Source: Sabellastarte sp. h YS-2021 (Eukaryota; Annelida; Polychaeta; Sabellida; Sabellidae). Taken from it: 64,000 bases of DNA. Within the stretch, counting starts at the first letter, position 1; each line of letters begins with the position of its first letter. Position numbers and translations under genes: made by a program. The stretch covers positions 79,264,706 to 79,328,705 of the forward strand of contig OZ024934.1 of NCBI GenBank assembly GCA_964017235.1. The letters are read 5' to 3'. This document shows, in pieces, positions 13,201 through 28,200 of this stretch. The notes under the pieces were generated by a model. That model had not been told where the DNA came from. It did not search any database and saw only the letters and a program-made list of their open reading frames with translations.

Positions 13201-16200
13201 GGTTTTCTGTGTCATGTGACCATTTTTTGTAGTCAAAATATTCTACTGATGACATATATATTCCTTGTTTGACACATAATATCTTTGGTCAAATACCATT
13301 TTGCAATGGGAAACCTTGTAAACATGTAAAACACCCAAAGACTACTTCAGGGGGTTGTTTTATATACTCGTACCCTATTTTCAGCCATTTCAAATTTTGA
13401 AGTGAAGAAAGAATTATGGTGGTCATATTTGAGCCTTTGTTTACATAACTTAAGCCCACTTTCTACCAGTCTCAACATTTGAGCCAGTGGCTAAGCCAAA
13501 GCTGAGACTGAGACCTTTTGTGAAATCCATTAAGGCTGAGCCCATGGGCTCAAGTAAATTGTTCCAATAATTTGAGACAAAAGTCTCAAGTTTGAGCCTG
13601 AGGCTGGGCTAAGACCTTTCGTGAAATCTGCCCCGGCCACAGATGAACATAGTATTCGCAGGCTATAAGGAAGGCTATTGTGTCTAGGAATATAATATTC
13701 AAGTGGATATATATATATAAAGTGCTTGTGTTGCTGTGAACTTTTACTGGAGCAAACTGGATACAGTGTCTGGATAGATTTGGATACTTTTCATCTGCAC
13801 ATAGTGTGTGATTCTACCAGAGAGTGGATTTATTGCATTTTGGACATTGTCCATATTTTGAAGTGGACACTACAGTTGTGCAGACTCTCTGAATATTTCT
13901 ATACAGACATTTGGTGTGATTGGATATCGAAATCATCACAGGATAAGAATATTTAGTTTTATCGGATACTGAACGGATCACAGGACAGATCACAGGACAG
14001 ATTACTGGATACAGGGGACAAACTTTACTCTCCGTTATAGTGGCCAGGTCAGATTGGTTTCATTATTCTATCATTGTATGTTCTGTTGAGAGCATACTAG
14101 TTGACTGTAATCTATTTTTAATTGTTAAATAAATTTGTTAAGTTAAACTTTTTGTCTTTTCCTGTTGCAACTTAAAGGCAACCGGTAATTGCTACTGCGC
14201 TTGCCCGTGACCATAACACAATTTTTTAAGCACAGGAGTTATACTGGTGTATCCACTGGTGTTAGATACAATTCTGGTTGCACTATTTTGGATGCATTGT
14301 AATTTGCATAGATTGAACTTGGAGAGGCTCCTGAAAAGCGAGTTGCTGTAATCCTACCGACTACTAACACGAGCATTAGCCCAAGTACAGAAACTTCATG
14401 AGTAAGAAACCGCCTGACATGTCTGAAATCACGGAGTTTGACAAAATAACTTTTGCAGACATTCTGAACATGCTTGGACAAGGAAGAATCAGAATCGAAC
14501 CACACACCCAAATTCCTGCCTGAGTCAACAGGACAAAGTGGACTGCCCAAGATATCTATTGGAAAAAAAGCTTTGAACTTGTCCCTCTGTCTCTTCGAAC
14601 CAAAGATGATAAACTCAGTCTTGTCAGGATTCAGTTTGAGCTTGCTAGTAGACATCCAGTCTTTAACATAATTTAGGCACCTGTTCAGTTGTTCAAAGGC
14701 AGCAGATGCATTCTTCTGGGATAGATGCACATAAACTTGGCTGTCATCTGCATAAAAATTAAACTAAATTTATTCCTTTATGTTTACCGATAATCAAGCT
14801 GGGGGGGTGGGGGGGTAGTGTACAATGAGAACAACAAAGGGCCCAGGACAGAACCTTAGGGTACGCCAAATAGGATTTTACAAACATCTGACAAAGTAGA
14901 ACCAATTTTTATTGACTGATAACGGTCTGTTAGGTAGGAAGTGAAACATTTCAAGACAGAGCTACCTACCCCAAACCAAATACGGAGACAACTGAGAAAA
15001 GTGGAATGATCTATGGTATCTAAGGTGGCAGACAAGTCTAGCAATACTAAGGCAGTCTAATAATATACTATTATTATAATAACAACCATGTTGTCCAAGG
15101 ACTGGTGTATATTTAACACATGAGGTAAAGTGCTTAAATTGACTTCATTGAGCTACATGTACTGGTATTCTTAACTATATTGAGTGGTGCCTGGTGACAC
15201 TAGAGAGCCTCAGTGTAATTTGAAAATCTAGGAAAGTTTGAGCCTGCTTCACATGTCAGCATCACTAGATTCAAAGGGATCAGTTCCAATAGGCACCATT
15301 ATCACCAACTCAGGGTCTTTGATCCCACACATAGGCTTGTATGTGAACATAGTGACTAGGCAGCATTGTTACCTGAGTGAACCCAGTATAGGTTTAGTGA
15401 ACCTTCAATCCCAGAGTTGCACCTTCTCAAGGCACCATTAGTCAAAAGCCTAAGGTAATCTCGCCCATTATCTGGTTCACATATGGAACAAGTCTTAGAT
15501 GCTTCTTAAATTCATATAGATAACCATTAATATCAGGATCTGATGAGTCTCTCTGCAAAAAAACATACCTCCACTTCATCACATATCCTGACTACTACTT
15601 TGTATTGTGACATCAATGGCCATCTTCAGTAATGTGTTTTTCCCAGCCAATTTCTTTAAATTGATTGGTCAAATAAGCATTTGTATATTGGTTACCTTCA
15701 GTGTGACATATTTAAAGCCATTCAAAGCATGACTATGCATCTGAATAAATGTGCATCCAAATCAGAGTCCAACAATAATTTAACACATACTATTGTATTT
15801 CTGGATTCAAATTTTAGTACACATTACTCTAGTACTGCAAATCTCATGTCACTGTGCTTGTGATCATTAGCTAAAGTGTCTTGATTTCTGTGGTATATCT
15901 TCATTCGGTCATGTGATGTTATATTACTACAGAAAATAGTTTATTTCCCTTACTAGCACTCCAGCATTAAGTGGGTGCTTAGTACAATTATTATATATGA
16001 ATTTAAAGGGACTTTGTAATGAAGAGCTACTACTGATGATTTTCTTAAGCTACCATACTTCCTAATATTATCACTGAGACTTTGTGAAAGTGGGCTCTGT
16101 TTTTATTGATGCAGCTTCCTATAATTTTATTCATTTTATCACTCACACTTGATGCAATCCAAGCAATCATAAGAAACATATTGTTTTTCATTTCTGACTT

Positions 16201-19200
16201 CAGATGAGACAAATGGTACTTGTGTGAATCTGATTGGCTCATACACATGTGATTGTCCAGTTGGTTACAGGTATCAAGTCACTGAAACAGATGGACACTA
16301 CCCTCTGAGAGGGAGTTGTCAAGGTAATTTGAATACAATTGCAGTTACTAAATCTCTTTAAAATGGTATTCATTGCCTCTGTCAAGGGCAGAATTCCAAT
16401 GCTTCACTATAATTCATTTAGTTGTGCTGACGATTAATACATATGTGTCTAACCATAGCACAACAGCCATTGAGGATTGTCTCATATGCATTTAACCATT
16501 ATAACATAGCATCTAGTGTTAAATTTTGAAATTCTCTTATTTGGATATAGCTGTAACAGCCAATGTCTTTTACTCAGTTGCATATAACCATAATGCATTA
16601 CTCATGTAACACTTGTGAAAGTAGTCTGTATGAGGGTCAGCATATATCTCTTAAATATTAGCCACTAAGGACTGTGTCATTTGCATATATGACTAAAAAT
16701 ACCTAAAATATTAGCACATGAGGATTGTGTCCTTTGCATATGACCAAAATATTTTAACCATTAAGGACAGCCTAATTTTATATAAACTTCTGACATAGCA
16801 GCTAGAGGTCTAGAGTCAGATTTGTAAAACTTGCCATCATCCTAGTGCAAGTTGCACTCCAGTAACAATAATAGTTTGCTGATGTGTGATGGGAATTGCA
16901 TGATTCTAATGGGACTGTTATTTCTTTGCACTGTCAGATATTGATGAGGCTGCTGAATTAAGCTGTGGGTGTGAAGGCTCTTGCATCAATGGAATTATGG
17001 ATGTTCAGGGCTATTCCTTTGTTTGTACTTGCCCCCCAGGTTTCAGGCTTGCCTCTGATGGTTTGGGATGTGAGGATATAGACGAATGCAGTGAGTATTG
17101 TTAAGAGATTTATTTATCATCTAACTTTATACACTTGGAAGCTCTATTGTTTAAACATTGCACCCGACTTTTTCTATAGTTTGACTATGTATTGTTGTCA
17201 CCCCAGGTTACATACCAAAATTCACACAAGGTGTTTGCAATGATGGCGTTGAGATGAACGCATACACAGATTTGGAATTTTGTTTGATGGAGTGTGCAAA
17301 ACTAGACTGTGAAGCAGTCCAAGAGTATGAAAATAATCAGTGCACTTTACTCGAGAGCTGTTCCAATATTACTTACACTGCTGAGACTGATGTCAATATA
17401 TACTTCCGTCGAATGTCAGGTGGGTTTGTTCACTGGTTAATTAATTTTTTGAAGGTTAAAAAAAATTGCCTTTAAAAAATAAATCCATGAGCTAAAAAAA
17501 TTACTAATACTGTGATAAAATCTCTGCAACAGAGATTCATAAAACTCAAAATCACTTTGTATTACCTAAGGTTATACTATTATTTGGTGAATTAGCTAAA
17601 ATTAATGGTTTGTCAAAGTAACTGCATGGACAGTATGTATATTTCTGAGTTAAAGCTTGAAAAACTTTGAGGTTATTTACAGCCATCTTGCAATTTATTT
17701 TAAAACTGTTGTTACCTTTTCAAATTGTCTGTGTTCCACAAGGAGTTCAGTCATGAGCTTGTGCTCTAATTTCCTTTATTTTTTTACATCACTTTTGAAA
17801 CCTCAGCCTTTAAAGGCTGTGAGGGTATCATTTTCACCCATGACATCTGGCTGGGCGGGTGGGTGATTGGGTGGGTGGGGGTAACAGTAATATTGTCTGG
17901 GCTGTATCTCAGAAACTGTATGCTGTAGGCAGTGTGCAACATCGTGGTGTGACCTTGACTTTTGACCTTGACTAGTGACCTTGACCTTGGTTGACCTTTC
18001 ACCTAGCTGTAGTGACCTTGAGTTTGGAAATTTTGTCCTGGCTATATCTCACAAAATGTTAGGTGTAGAAAGTTGATACTTGTTAGGGATGTGTACGTGT
18101 GCAACATCATGGTGTGACCTTAATTTTACCTTGCCCTTGCTGTAGTGACATTGACCTTTAAAATCTTGTTCAGGCTATATCTTGGAAACCATTTACTCAT
18201 TAATGTTGTCATCTGTCTATTGATTTACCTTGTTTTGATAATTTGCCTATACACAAATGTTTGCTGTTTTACATGTTAATTTCTCCAGCACCTTTACACT
18301 AACACTGTCTATTCTGAACGTCTCCTGACCTTTATGCTGTTTCAACTCGTTGATATCTCATAGTGTTCAATGCTATTTCTCCAGGCTTGAGGGTACGGGC
18401 ATCTCTGATACTATTTTTACCCATTGTAAGGGTATTATAAAATGAAAATAAGAGGCTTTACTGGTGTTTATTTGTTTGTTTATTTGGGGTTTTACGTCGC
18501 TTTCAACACTGTACAGGTCATATCACGACGGGTAGTTGGAAGGGCAGAGGAAACCAGTACATAGAGTTCGCTAGGGTTGTGTACTGTAAACTGCCGACCA
18601 ACGGCAAGCAACTACCAGCTTTCCCACTTGAGCCCGTGCGGGGATCGAACCCCGGCCTCAGAGGTGGGAGGCGAGAGTGTTACCACTCTGCCACCGTGGC
18701 CCCTAGGCTTTACTGGTGATATAATTCATAGAATTACCATACTTTTTTTCTAACATCAATTGAAATATCAAAATCTTTAAGTCACTGGATCTTGGAGGTA
18801 TATAGTAATCTCTGTAATAAACGCCATGCATATTTTCCAAAAAGATGGGCATTTATAACAATAGAAAGCACTGAAATTTTTTATAGCGAAATACCCTTAC
18901 CATTTCCTAACAGTAGCTATTTGTTGGAGCCATCCAACCCAATGGCCAACGCAGAGATGCGATTTTAAGGTTTACTAACAACCTTAACCAAGCCATTGGG
19001 TTACAGTAGTCCGTCCTCCCACCAAAGAGGTCACATGACTACATTGTTCACCTCATTATTTTTGTTGGCCATCAACAGTAGTAGACGTGTTTTGAAAATC
19101 TTTGGGAAGTTTAAAGTTTTCAGGGATTATTTCATTTTTTATTGAGATTTTTGAATCATGGTGAATAATAAAGATTCATCAGATTCTAAATCTAAAAAAT

Positions 19201-22200
19201 CCAGTTTCTGTGGACATCTTATGTTAGGTTTTGATAACCACAGATATTGCTACAAATGTCGTGAAGCTAGCAAGGGTGATGACCTTTGTACTCTTAAGAA
19301 GGATTGCCTTCTTTGTATTGCTTTTTCGGAAGATCAAAAGCGAAAACTCACTGAAAAACTGTCAAAAGGTGAGAAATCTTTGAAAGAATCTACCTTACAA
19401 AAAGAAAAGGACAAGATAGATGACTCCATATTGGATGAAGAAGACAGTTCGGTAGGAATGTCTTCTCATTCTGGGGTCGCTGGCCAGACGTCGGGTTCAA
19501 ATAGCCAGGCGTTGGCAGCGATCCTCTCACAACTGACAACCCTAACGAACAGAATTGCGGCTATTGAAAACAAGGATTCCCCTGTAGAGGCGGACATCTT
19601 GGTTGCTAACGAAGCTGTGGGAAGGGCGAGTTCCCAATGCAAGAAGAGATCTACGTCTAGTACACAGTCTTCCGAAGATATTCATTCAAAACGCCATGCG
19701 GAGGAAAATCCCTCTACGTCTGTGACAGATAATCGATTTTCCATACCTCCGAAAAGAGCGAGAGTAGAGTTGTCAGATGACGGGGAATATGATTCCTCCC
19801 AGAAAGACAAACAGCCAGTTCCTTCATATTCAGACACACTTTTCGCTATAAAAAAGTGGTTGGATATTGCAATAAAAAAGCGGTTGGATATTGCAATAAC
19901 TGAGACTGACACTATTATTGCCCCTTCTGTGTTTTCACAAGCTTCTAAGCTGAAGAAGTCTGCAGAGGTCTCCTTAGCTCTTCCTCTTGCTGAAAATATG
20001 TGTAGTTTGTGGGATTTCAAGGAATATGAGGCTTCGGGTGTTTCAAAGGAGCATGATTCTTTGAAAACCAAGTCTTCAAGGAGAAACCCTTTGCCTAGAG
20101 GTCAACTTTTGAATTTTGAAAGACCGCCTATGAAGTGGTATAACATCTCTCCTCAGCCTCATGCAGTAGTAGCTCCCAAGTTACAAGATGCATTCAGAAG
20201 CATTACTTCTTCACAGTTTCAGATGCCATCTGCCATTTCAACTTCTTGGAAGCAGTTTACTCTTTGGGAAACTGTTAATAGAGAAAACATCAATGTTCTA
20301 AACCATATTTTTTAGTTCAATTCTGCAAATTGCAAAGCCACAGAGGAGATGGAGAAACAATTTGCTATCTTGAAATCAGCTGAGAATGAAAATGACTTTA
20401 ATAATGCTCTGGAATATGTCCAGGAGTGTCTTCAATTACAGTCATCAGTGAACCAGTCTTTGGGGAAATCTTTAGATTCTTTGCTTGGCAGCTCCATGAC
20501 CATGGCATCAAACATGTTGTTGAGTAGGAGGGATAATTACTTGAAAAGCTGTTCCAAGGATGTCACTGAGGATGACATTAGTAAGCTTAGGAATGCTCCT
20601 TTCACTTCAAATGAGGTTTTTCCTGTAGATACTCTCTCTGAAGTTCAGAAGAATTTCATTCAGTGGTCCCATGTGAATAGGGAATCCAGAAGTAGAGATT
20701 CTAGGAAGGAGCATACAGCTAGACATGAGGAGAAAAGAGATAGCAGGTCTCAGAATAGATCTTTTTGACCCTACCATGACAATTCTTCAACAACATCAGC
20801 AAAAAGCAATAGCTCTTCTGCAACTGGAAACAGAGGAAGGGGTTCCTATTCTTCTAGGCCTTTCAGAGGCAGGGGTGGCAGAAGGAAGTGACTGTCTGTG
20901 CCCAGGAAGCCGTCTGTCCAGTTTTTGGCAGGTATGGGAGGTCAGGAAAGCTCATCCAAGGGTGGTGACCATTTTGAAGGAGGGTTATTGTCTGAATTTC
21001 AGAAATCAACCTCCATTGACAAATTATCCTGTAATAAGGAGCAAATATTTGAACCGGTAGAAGCAAGAGTTTTTGATAAAGGCTGTTTATCAAATGATCG
21101 ACAAAAGGGCGATAACTCCAGTTCAAAAGGTCACTTCCCTGGGATTTTACAGTCGTTTGTTTCTTGTACCCAAACCAGGAAAAAAATGGCGTCCAGTGAT
21201 AGATTTAAGTGTGGTAAACAGTTATTTACATGTACCCACTTTCAAGATGGAAACTGCCGAAAATATTCGAGATTCGCTTCAAGAAGGCGAGTGGGTGACC
21301 TCACTCGACCTTACAGATGCTTACTTTCACATACCAATACACCCACGGTTTCAGAAGTATCTTCGCTTCAATGTAGGCGACAGATCCTACCAGTTCACAG
21401 CCTTACCCTTCGGAATCGCTACGGCTCCACTCGAGTTCACCATGGTAGCAAAAGAGGTGAAACTGATGGCTTTTGCAGAAGGCATCAGGATTCATCAGTA
21501 CATAGACGATTGGTTAATGCGAGCAAAAACAAAGGTACAATGCCAAGAGAATACCCACAGGTTGATTCGTCTTGTTCAAAGCTTGGGTTGGATAATAAAT
21601 TTCGAAAAATCAGATTTAATTCCAACCCAGGAAATCGAGTTTTTGGGTTACAAGTTCGACCTCAGGGTGGGTCTAGTGTATCCAACTCAAAAGAAAATCG
21701 ATCGCCTTCTCGAAAAGATAGTTTCCATGTTGAAAGCTACTCGAACATCTCCAAGGGAGCTCATGTCACTGATTGGGAGCATGGCTTCAATGGAGAAGAC
21801 TATACCATTGGGTCGTCTGCACATGAGGCCTCTACAATGGTACCTCAAGACACACTGGAGGTATCCTCAATCTCTGGATATCCCAGTACCAGTGTCCCAG
21901 GTTCTCAAACAGCATCTTCAGTGGTGGACCAATATCTCGAACCTGAAGAGGGGTTCCCCACTTCATCAGAAGGAAAACAATCTCCTTCTGTTCACGGATG
22001 CTTCCTTGAAGGGCTGGGGTGCTCATTTAAAAGATCACACAGCCAGTGGTCTGTGGAATCAGGTGGAGTCAAGGCTTTACATAAACATTCTAGAGCCAAA
22101 GGCAGTTTTTCTAGCTTTAAAATCATTCGAAAATCAGCTTCTAAATCAAAATCTACTGATTTCCACAGACAACTCCTCAGTGGTTGCCTATCTGAACAAG

Positions 22201-25200
22201 CAGGGAGGTACCCACTCTCAGGAAATGTGTGCCCTGGTATGGAGAATCATGGCTTGGACGAATGCCAGGGGAATCCAGATTCGGGCAAAACACATTCCAG
22301 GGAATCTCAATGTTTTGGCAGATTCCTTGTCAAGGAAGGACAGGGTGATTCAGACTGAATGGGAGTTGAATCATCGAGTGTTCAATCAGATTTGCCATTG
22401 TTGGCATCAACCAATGGTAGATTTGTTTGCAACAAAGTTGAATCACAAGCTACCAATGTATGTGTCTCCTGTCCCCGACAGTCGGGCTTGGGAAACAGAT
22501 GCATTGAACATCTCTTGGGAGGGTCTGGACGCCTATGTGTTTTGTCCAGTGGCTCTCATTCCTCAGGTGATTCAAAAGATAATCACTTACAGGTGCAGAA
22601 TCATCATGATTGCACCAGGGTGGCCAGGGATGTCTTGGTTTTGGGATCTGGTGGATCTGTCCACAAGTCTCCCTCTAAGACTTAACTTGTGGGTGAATCT
22701 GTTGACTCAACCTTTCAGCAACAGACTTCACAACAACCTGACTTATCTGAATCTTCATGCTTGGCATCTGGAGTCAGTCATGAATATTCAGAAAGATTCT
22801 CAGAGGAGGTGGCGAAGCGAATTAAGGAGCCTCAGAGACACTCCTCAAGGAGAATCTATGAATCAAGGTGGTCCATTTTTGGGAAGTGGTGTGAGGAGAG
22901 CCAGGTGGACGTCTCCAATCCCACTATTCCAGATGTAGCAGATTTTCTTAACTGTTTGTTTAAGGAAAGAAATCTCAAGCCATCTACCATTGCTGGCTAT
23001 AGAACAGCTATTGCAGATGGTTTGGGTGTGAAGGGTGAGCAGATCTCTAAAAGTCTTGAGCTAAATAGACTGTTAGCAAGCTTTTATAGAGACAAGCCAG
23101 TGGTGAATAGGTCTATACCTTCTTGGGATCTGGCTTTGGTACTCCATGCACTGACAAAACAACCTTTTGAACCCTTGGGGAAAGCTTCTTTGAAGTTACT
23201 AACCTTTAAGACAGTTTTTCTTTTGACTTTGGCATCGGGCAAAAGGAGAAGTGAAGTACATGCTTGGACTCATTCATCTCTCAGTTATAAGGAGAATTGG
23301 TCACAAGTTACTTTGGCCCCATCAACTGCCTTTTTGGCAAAGAACCAGTTGGCTTCAGATGGGCCTGCTGCAATTAAGCCAGTGGTCAGTGGCAACTATC
23401 TCATCTTGGTTGAAACAGACTATCTTTTTGGCTTATGAGAGTTCAGATTCTGAGTCTCAACAGCTACATCAGGTGAAAGCTCATGATGTCCGTTCAATGG
23501 CTTCATCTTTGGCATTTAAAGGAGGGATTTCCTTGAATGAGATCCTTGAGGCTTGTTTTTTGGAAGTCTCACAATACATTCACCAATTTCTATCTGAAGG
23601 ACCTCTGTTGGCATAATGGTCAGATTTTACAATTGGGCCCTATAGTATCTGCTCAGCATGTGATAGATTTATAACTAGGTAATGAAGTTGTCTGTTATAT
23701 ATCTATGTGTTTTCATGTTGTATTGATGTCTGTTTTTTGTATTGAGTGGCGATGCATTATATTTTTATGTGTTTACAGGATAGATGGCTGTAGTACCTGT
23801 ATATATTGTACAGTTTTTTGGCTTGAGCCTCGCTTGGAGCATATGATGCGTCAGCTGATAGTGGTGCCAAGTGGGGTTTGACCCGTAGTTGTGTTGAAGT
23901 TTAAGTGGAGTTTCAAGTTTGTGTTGATACAACAGTCTACAATTGCATTAGATGGATTACAACATTGTGAGATCTACTACATTCTACCTTTTATTTGAAG
24001 GTATGTTGAATGTGGGTGCTGGCAGTTTTAACGTTTATATGTTAAGCATGTTAAACGCACTGTTAAATGTTGGAGTTTATGTGTTGTTTACATGTAAGAC
24101 TCACATTGGTGTTATGTTACAGTTTTCTCACAGTGTTTTTTCTTGTGGTGGAAGTAGGGCTGGTGATGGTAGTTGCTAAAAGTAATTCCCACCGTCCTGC
24201 AAGGCTGAATTCAGCTACTGTTAGGAAATGGTAAGGGTATTTCGCTATAAAATTGAAAAATTTAATAGTAATTAAAATTTTTATTAGAAATACTTACCAT
24301 TTCCTAACACTCAAATTTCCCTCCCGCCTCCCCGCAAGTCATTCTTTTACTTGCAACAAAAATAATGAGGTAAACAATGTAGTCATGTGACCTCTTTGGC
24401 GGGAGGACGGACTACTGTAACCCAATGGCTTGGTTAAGGTTGTTAGTAAACCTTAAAATCGCATCTCTGCGTTGGCCATTGGGTTGGATGGCACCAACAA
24501 ATAGCTACTGTTAGGAAATGGTAAGTATTTCTAATAAAAATTTAAATTACTATTAAATTTTTCAAGTTTACACCTCTCCAAACAGGATGTTGTTCGTAAT
24601 CTGGTGTATTGTTTAACTCTAACTTTAGTTTCACCAATCATGCTAACCTTCGAGATGTGCATCATAGCCGACACTTTCTCTCATATGATGTCTCGGTCAT
24701 TGTAGCAAATGCATTAGTCAGTAGTCGTTTGGATTTTGCAATTCTCTGTTTTACAGTTTGTCCTCCCAAGAATATCACAAGGCTTCAAAATATCCAAAAT
24801 TGTTTGGCACACTTTGTGTCTGGTGCTTCCAGATTTTCTCATGTCACTCCAACTTTAAAGTCTCTCCATTGCTTCCTGTTAAACAATGAATCATCTTCAA
24901 AACCCTGGTACTCATACATAAGTACCTTACCACTGGCAAGCCAAAATACTTTGCCCCGTATTTCTCTTTATATACATATTTCAACAAGTGTTTCTCATAT
25001 GATGCTCCAAAACTCTCGAATGATTTGCTGCTGGAATCTGCCCCTACACTATGATGTTTCAAAAGGCAACTTAAAACTTCAGAAGTCTTTCCCTCTCTAG
25101 GTTTTCTTTCTACCGAACACTAATGGTCTCCTGTTGATGACCCTATTATGTTTTATGACTTTTGATTTATGTTTTACAATTTGGATGGTGTGTCTTAGAA

Positions 25201-28200
25201 TCCACGATTTCGAAGAATAAGCACATGGATACCTGATACCCACTATCCAACAACAGTTTCATCAAAAAGGTGTGGAATACTGGACAAGGTGGTGGTGTTG
25301 GATTCTTTTGTAGAAAAACCTTCTCTCCTAGTATTGTTACCTCACCAGATTTTAGATCATTCAAAAGCATCATACAATCGTTCAAGTCCAACTACAATTT
25401 TATAGCTGCTTGTCTGTACCATCCACCAGGTTCATGTACTACTGGGTTCTTGGAGGATTTTCTGGTGCTCTCTGGTTTTCTGTCTTCAATTGTTTCAAAT
25501 TTAATTATTTATGGGGACATAAATGTTCATCAGGATGTCGGATGTTGTGACAGGTCCAGGTTTAACAACTTTCAACTTCATATCTGACCATGCTGTTATA
25601 AGATGCCAAGTGGATTTCTCCTACCCAGCAGCCAGCATTGATCGATATTGACCAGTTCTGCAACAACCAGAACAATTTCCATTGTACTGTCTCCTGCAGG
25701 AACTGCCTCAGAACTATATGACCAGTATGTTGAAGGTTTCACCCATGTGCTTGACAAGCATGCACCTATCATCTCACACATGGCAAAATGGCAGACTATG
25801 CTGCCTGCTCATAGCTCAGATAAAAGCATTGCAAAGAAGTTGGCTTAGTTTTTCTGCAAGGAAATAAGCAAAATCAGGGATACATTCCCTACTTGTGGCT
25901 CTTCTGCTGATGCACCTATCTTTGGTACCTCCTGCTTTCAATGCCTTTGAGTCCGTAAGTGAAGATGAAGTCCAGAAAATTATCAATGACTCACTCACTA
26001 AATCATGCTTACTGGACCCTATGCTCACATTCCTCCTTAAGTATTATTTTGATATCCTTTTGCCATGTATATCCAAGTTGGTAAGTTATTCCCTCAGCAA
26101 AATCTCTTTTCCAAAAAGTTTGTTGTCACCCCTCTTATATAGAAGGCTTCACTTTTCAGTAATGAATCCAGTGTCTGGTCTCTGCTTGCTGTCCAAGTTG
26201 GTTGAGCAGGTCGTTGGTAAGCAGTTCAGATCCCATATAGATAGCAATAAGCTGGGCAATCCTAATCAGTCTCCTTACAAACCGGTTCATTCTTCTGAAA
26301 TTGATTTACGGTCAATAAAATACGAGGTCCATCTCCTCTGGCATGAGGTGAACCCACTGCTCGGGTGTTGCTTGACTTGTCAGCAGCTTTGGCACTATTG
26401 ATCACAATACTCTCCTTGGCTATTTTAGATCTTGGTTTGGTCTTAGTAGAACTGTCCTCAAGTGGTTTGCCTCCTACCTGAATAATCATCGGGCCATTAA
26501 GATAGGTTTGACATTATCTAAACCAAGCAAACTCATTTATGGAGTCCCCCAAGGATCTGTGTTGGGTCAACTATTGTTCTCACTTTATACAGCTCCGCAA
26601 TGCAAAATCATTGGCCATCATCCAGATTTAAAATTCCATTTTTATACAGATAACACATGTGTACATTTATTTCATAAGAATGCTTCTGGTGCTCTTACCA
26701 ATCAATGAATGCCTACCTTCAAGATGTACAACAATGGATGGCTCTCAGTAAATTGAAACTTAACCCTGATAAAACTGACTCAATGTCAGGAACTCTCCTT
26801 TCATTTTCCTGTCATTATTCTCAGAACACTTCTTGGTCTAAGTGGAACTGGTTTTAAGTGGTCTTCAGTGGTTCTCCTAGCTATTTTGGACCATCCTTGT
26901 TTCTGAGCAGCTGCTCCTACAGTACCAGGCACCCTGATCAACAATACCTGACAGTTCCTACTTTCCACTCCTCACTCTACAAGTCAGTCAAACACTTTTA
27001 CCATAGTTTTGCCTTTGGTGTTCCTAAGATTTGGATGACCTCCCCGACAAAGCACACAGTGCAATATCTGTTGCCTCCTTCAGAAAAAAGCGCAAAACTT
27101 ACCTGTTTGCAAAAGCCCATCTGCCATAGCCTTCCCATCACACACCTTCTCTGGTATGACCCGGCTGTATTTTTGGACTTACAATTATTCACCTTGTTTA
27201 GGTTCACCTGCACCTTAGAGCCTGTCAATTGATGGAGACTAAGTGCCATAAAAGTCCACATTAGGTTAGATAGATTAGATTTTACTGATCGATTTTGTAA
27301 TTCTCACCTCTGATGTTCACAGGTGAAGGTTTAGACAATCTGACCCAGTGTCAGTTTGACTATTTTGTGGGTGCTGCATCAGGCTTGTACAATACTGAAG
27401 ACATTCCTGCACCTGAGAGGTGTGTTAACAGCATGGGATCATACAAGTGCATTTGTCCAGATGGATATGAATACAGAAACAAAGTTTGTGCAGATATTAA
27501 TGAATGTCCAGGTAAGTGGTCTCAGATTATTTCTGGCATGTTTGGGTATATCTTTATTTCAGTTTTAAATTGACATAAAGATTGTGACTGGTATTGTCTC
27601 CATTAATTTTAAATTCCCCCGTGATTTATGTAGAGTTTGCAGTTGACAACGAGTTTGCATCCATTATATAAGCCACTGAGTATCTCTGAATAACTTGCAA
27701 ATTTCCACTTTCCTACCAGAGATAATACCCAAATCCGTGACTACAGAGATGTGAGGTGACTTTGTCTTTTTTTGTGTGTGTATGTTTTTATTGTGTTGTA
27801 GACTTTTACTCAGCCCAATATCTGCTTTCCTACAGGACTCAAAATGCTGTTTGATCCTATTCCTTACTGTGCCACTGTGTTCCCATGTATCACATGCGGT
27901 CAACAAAATATGGCCACCACTTTGGAAGAGTTTATTTATCCTCAATTTGTGAAACAAGTTTTACATGAGGTTAACTGTCCAAAAACAATGGTTTCTTATA
28001 CAGTACATAGACAAAGTCAAAGTTGGGGTTTTTACGTCCCGTTCAACAGCCAGGGTCGTATTGGGAAAGGTCCTCAGCATTGTCACTTGTGGGAGTCAGG
28101 TGACAGCCTGTGATTTAAGTGGCCAAACCTGGCAACCCACTCCTTGTCACTAATGTGGGAGTCGAGCCCACACAGAGGTGACAGCCTGTGGTTAGATGTG

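Larger units (their letters stand above)
18879..24565 (+). mobile_element. DIRS-type YR retrotransposon, family A, damaged full-length copy
   Basis: Inverted terminal repeats flank Gag-like, RT/RNase H and tyrosine recombinase frames. An internal complementary region at 24215-24309 reads as the reverse complement of the left end joined to that of the right end, the hallmark of DIRS elements. There is no target duplication. Lesions: TAG and TGA in Gag, TAG in RT, a deletion and a frameshift in the recombinase. It lies in intron 9 in the host orientation. Confidence 0.92.

Noticed and set aside
19682..20071. Minus-strand frame of 129 codons inside the DIRS Gag gene
   Set aside because: Antisense shadow of the Gag coding frame.
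27838..27968. Possible extra exon after tttcctacag with an open frame containing three cysteines ([11 protein letters not shown])
   Set aside because: The EGF module from exons 10 and 11 already has six cysteines without it, no convincing donor follows, and the peptide is not EGF-like.
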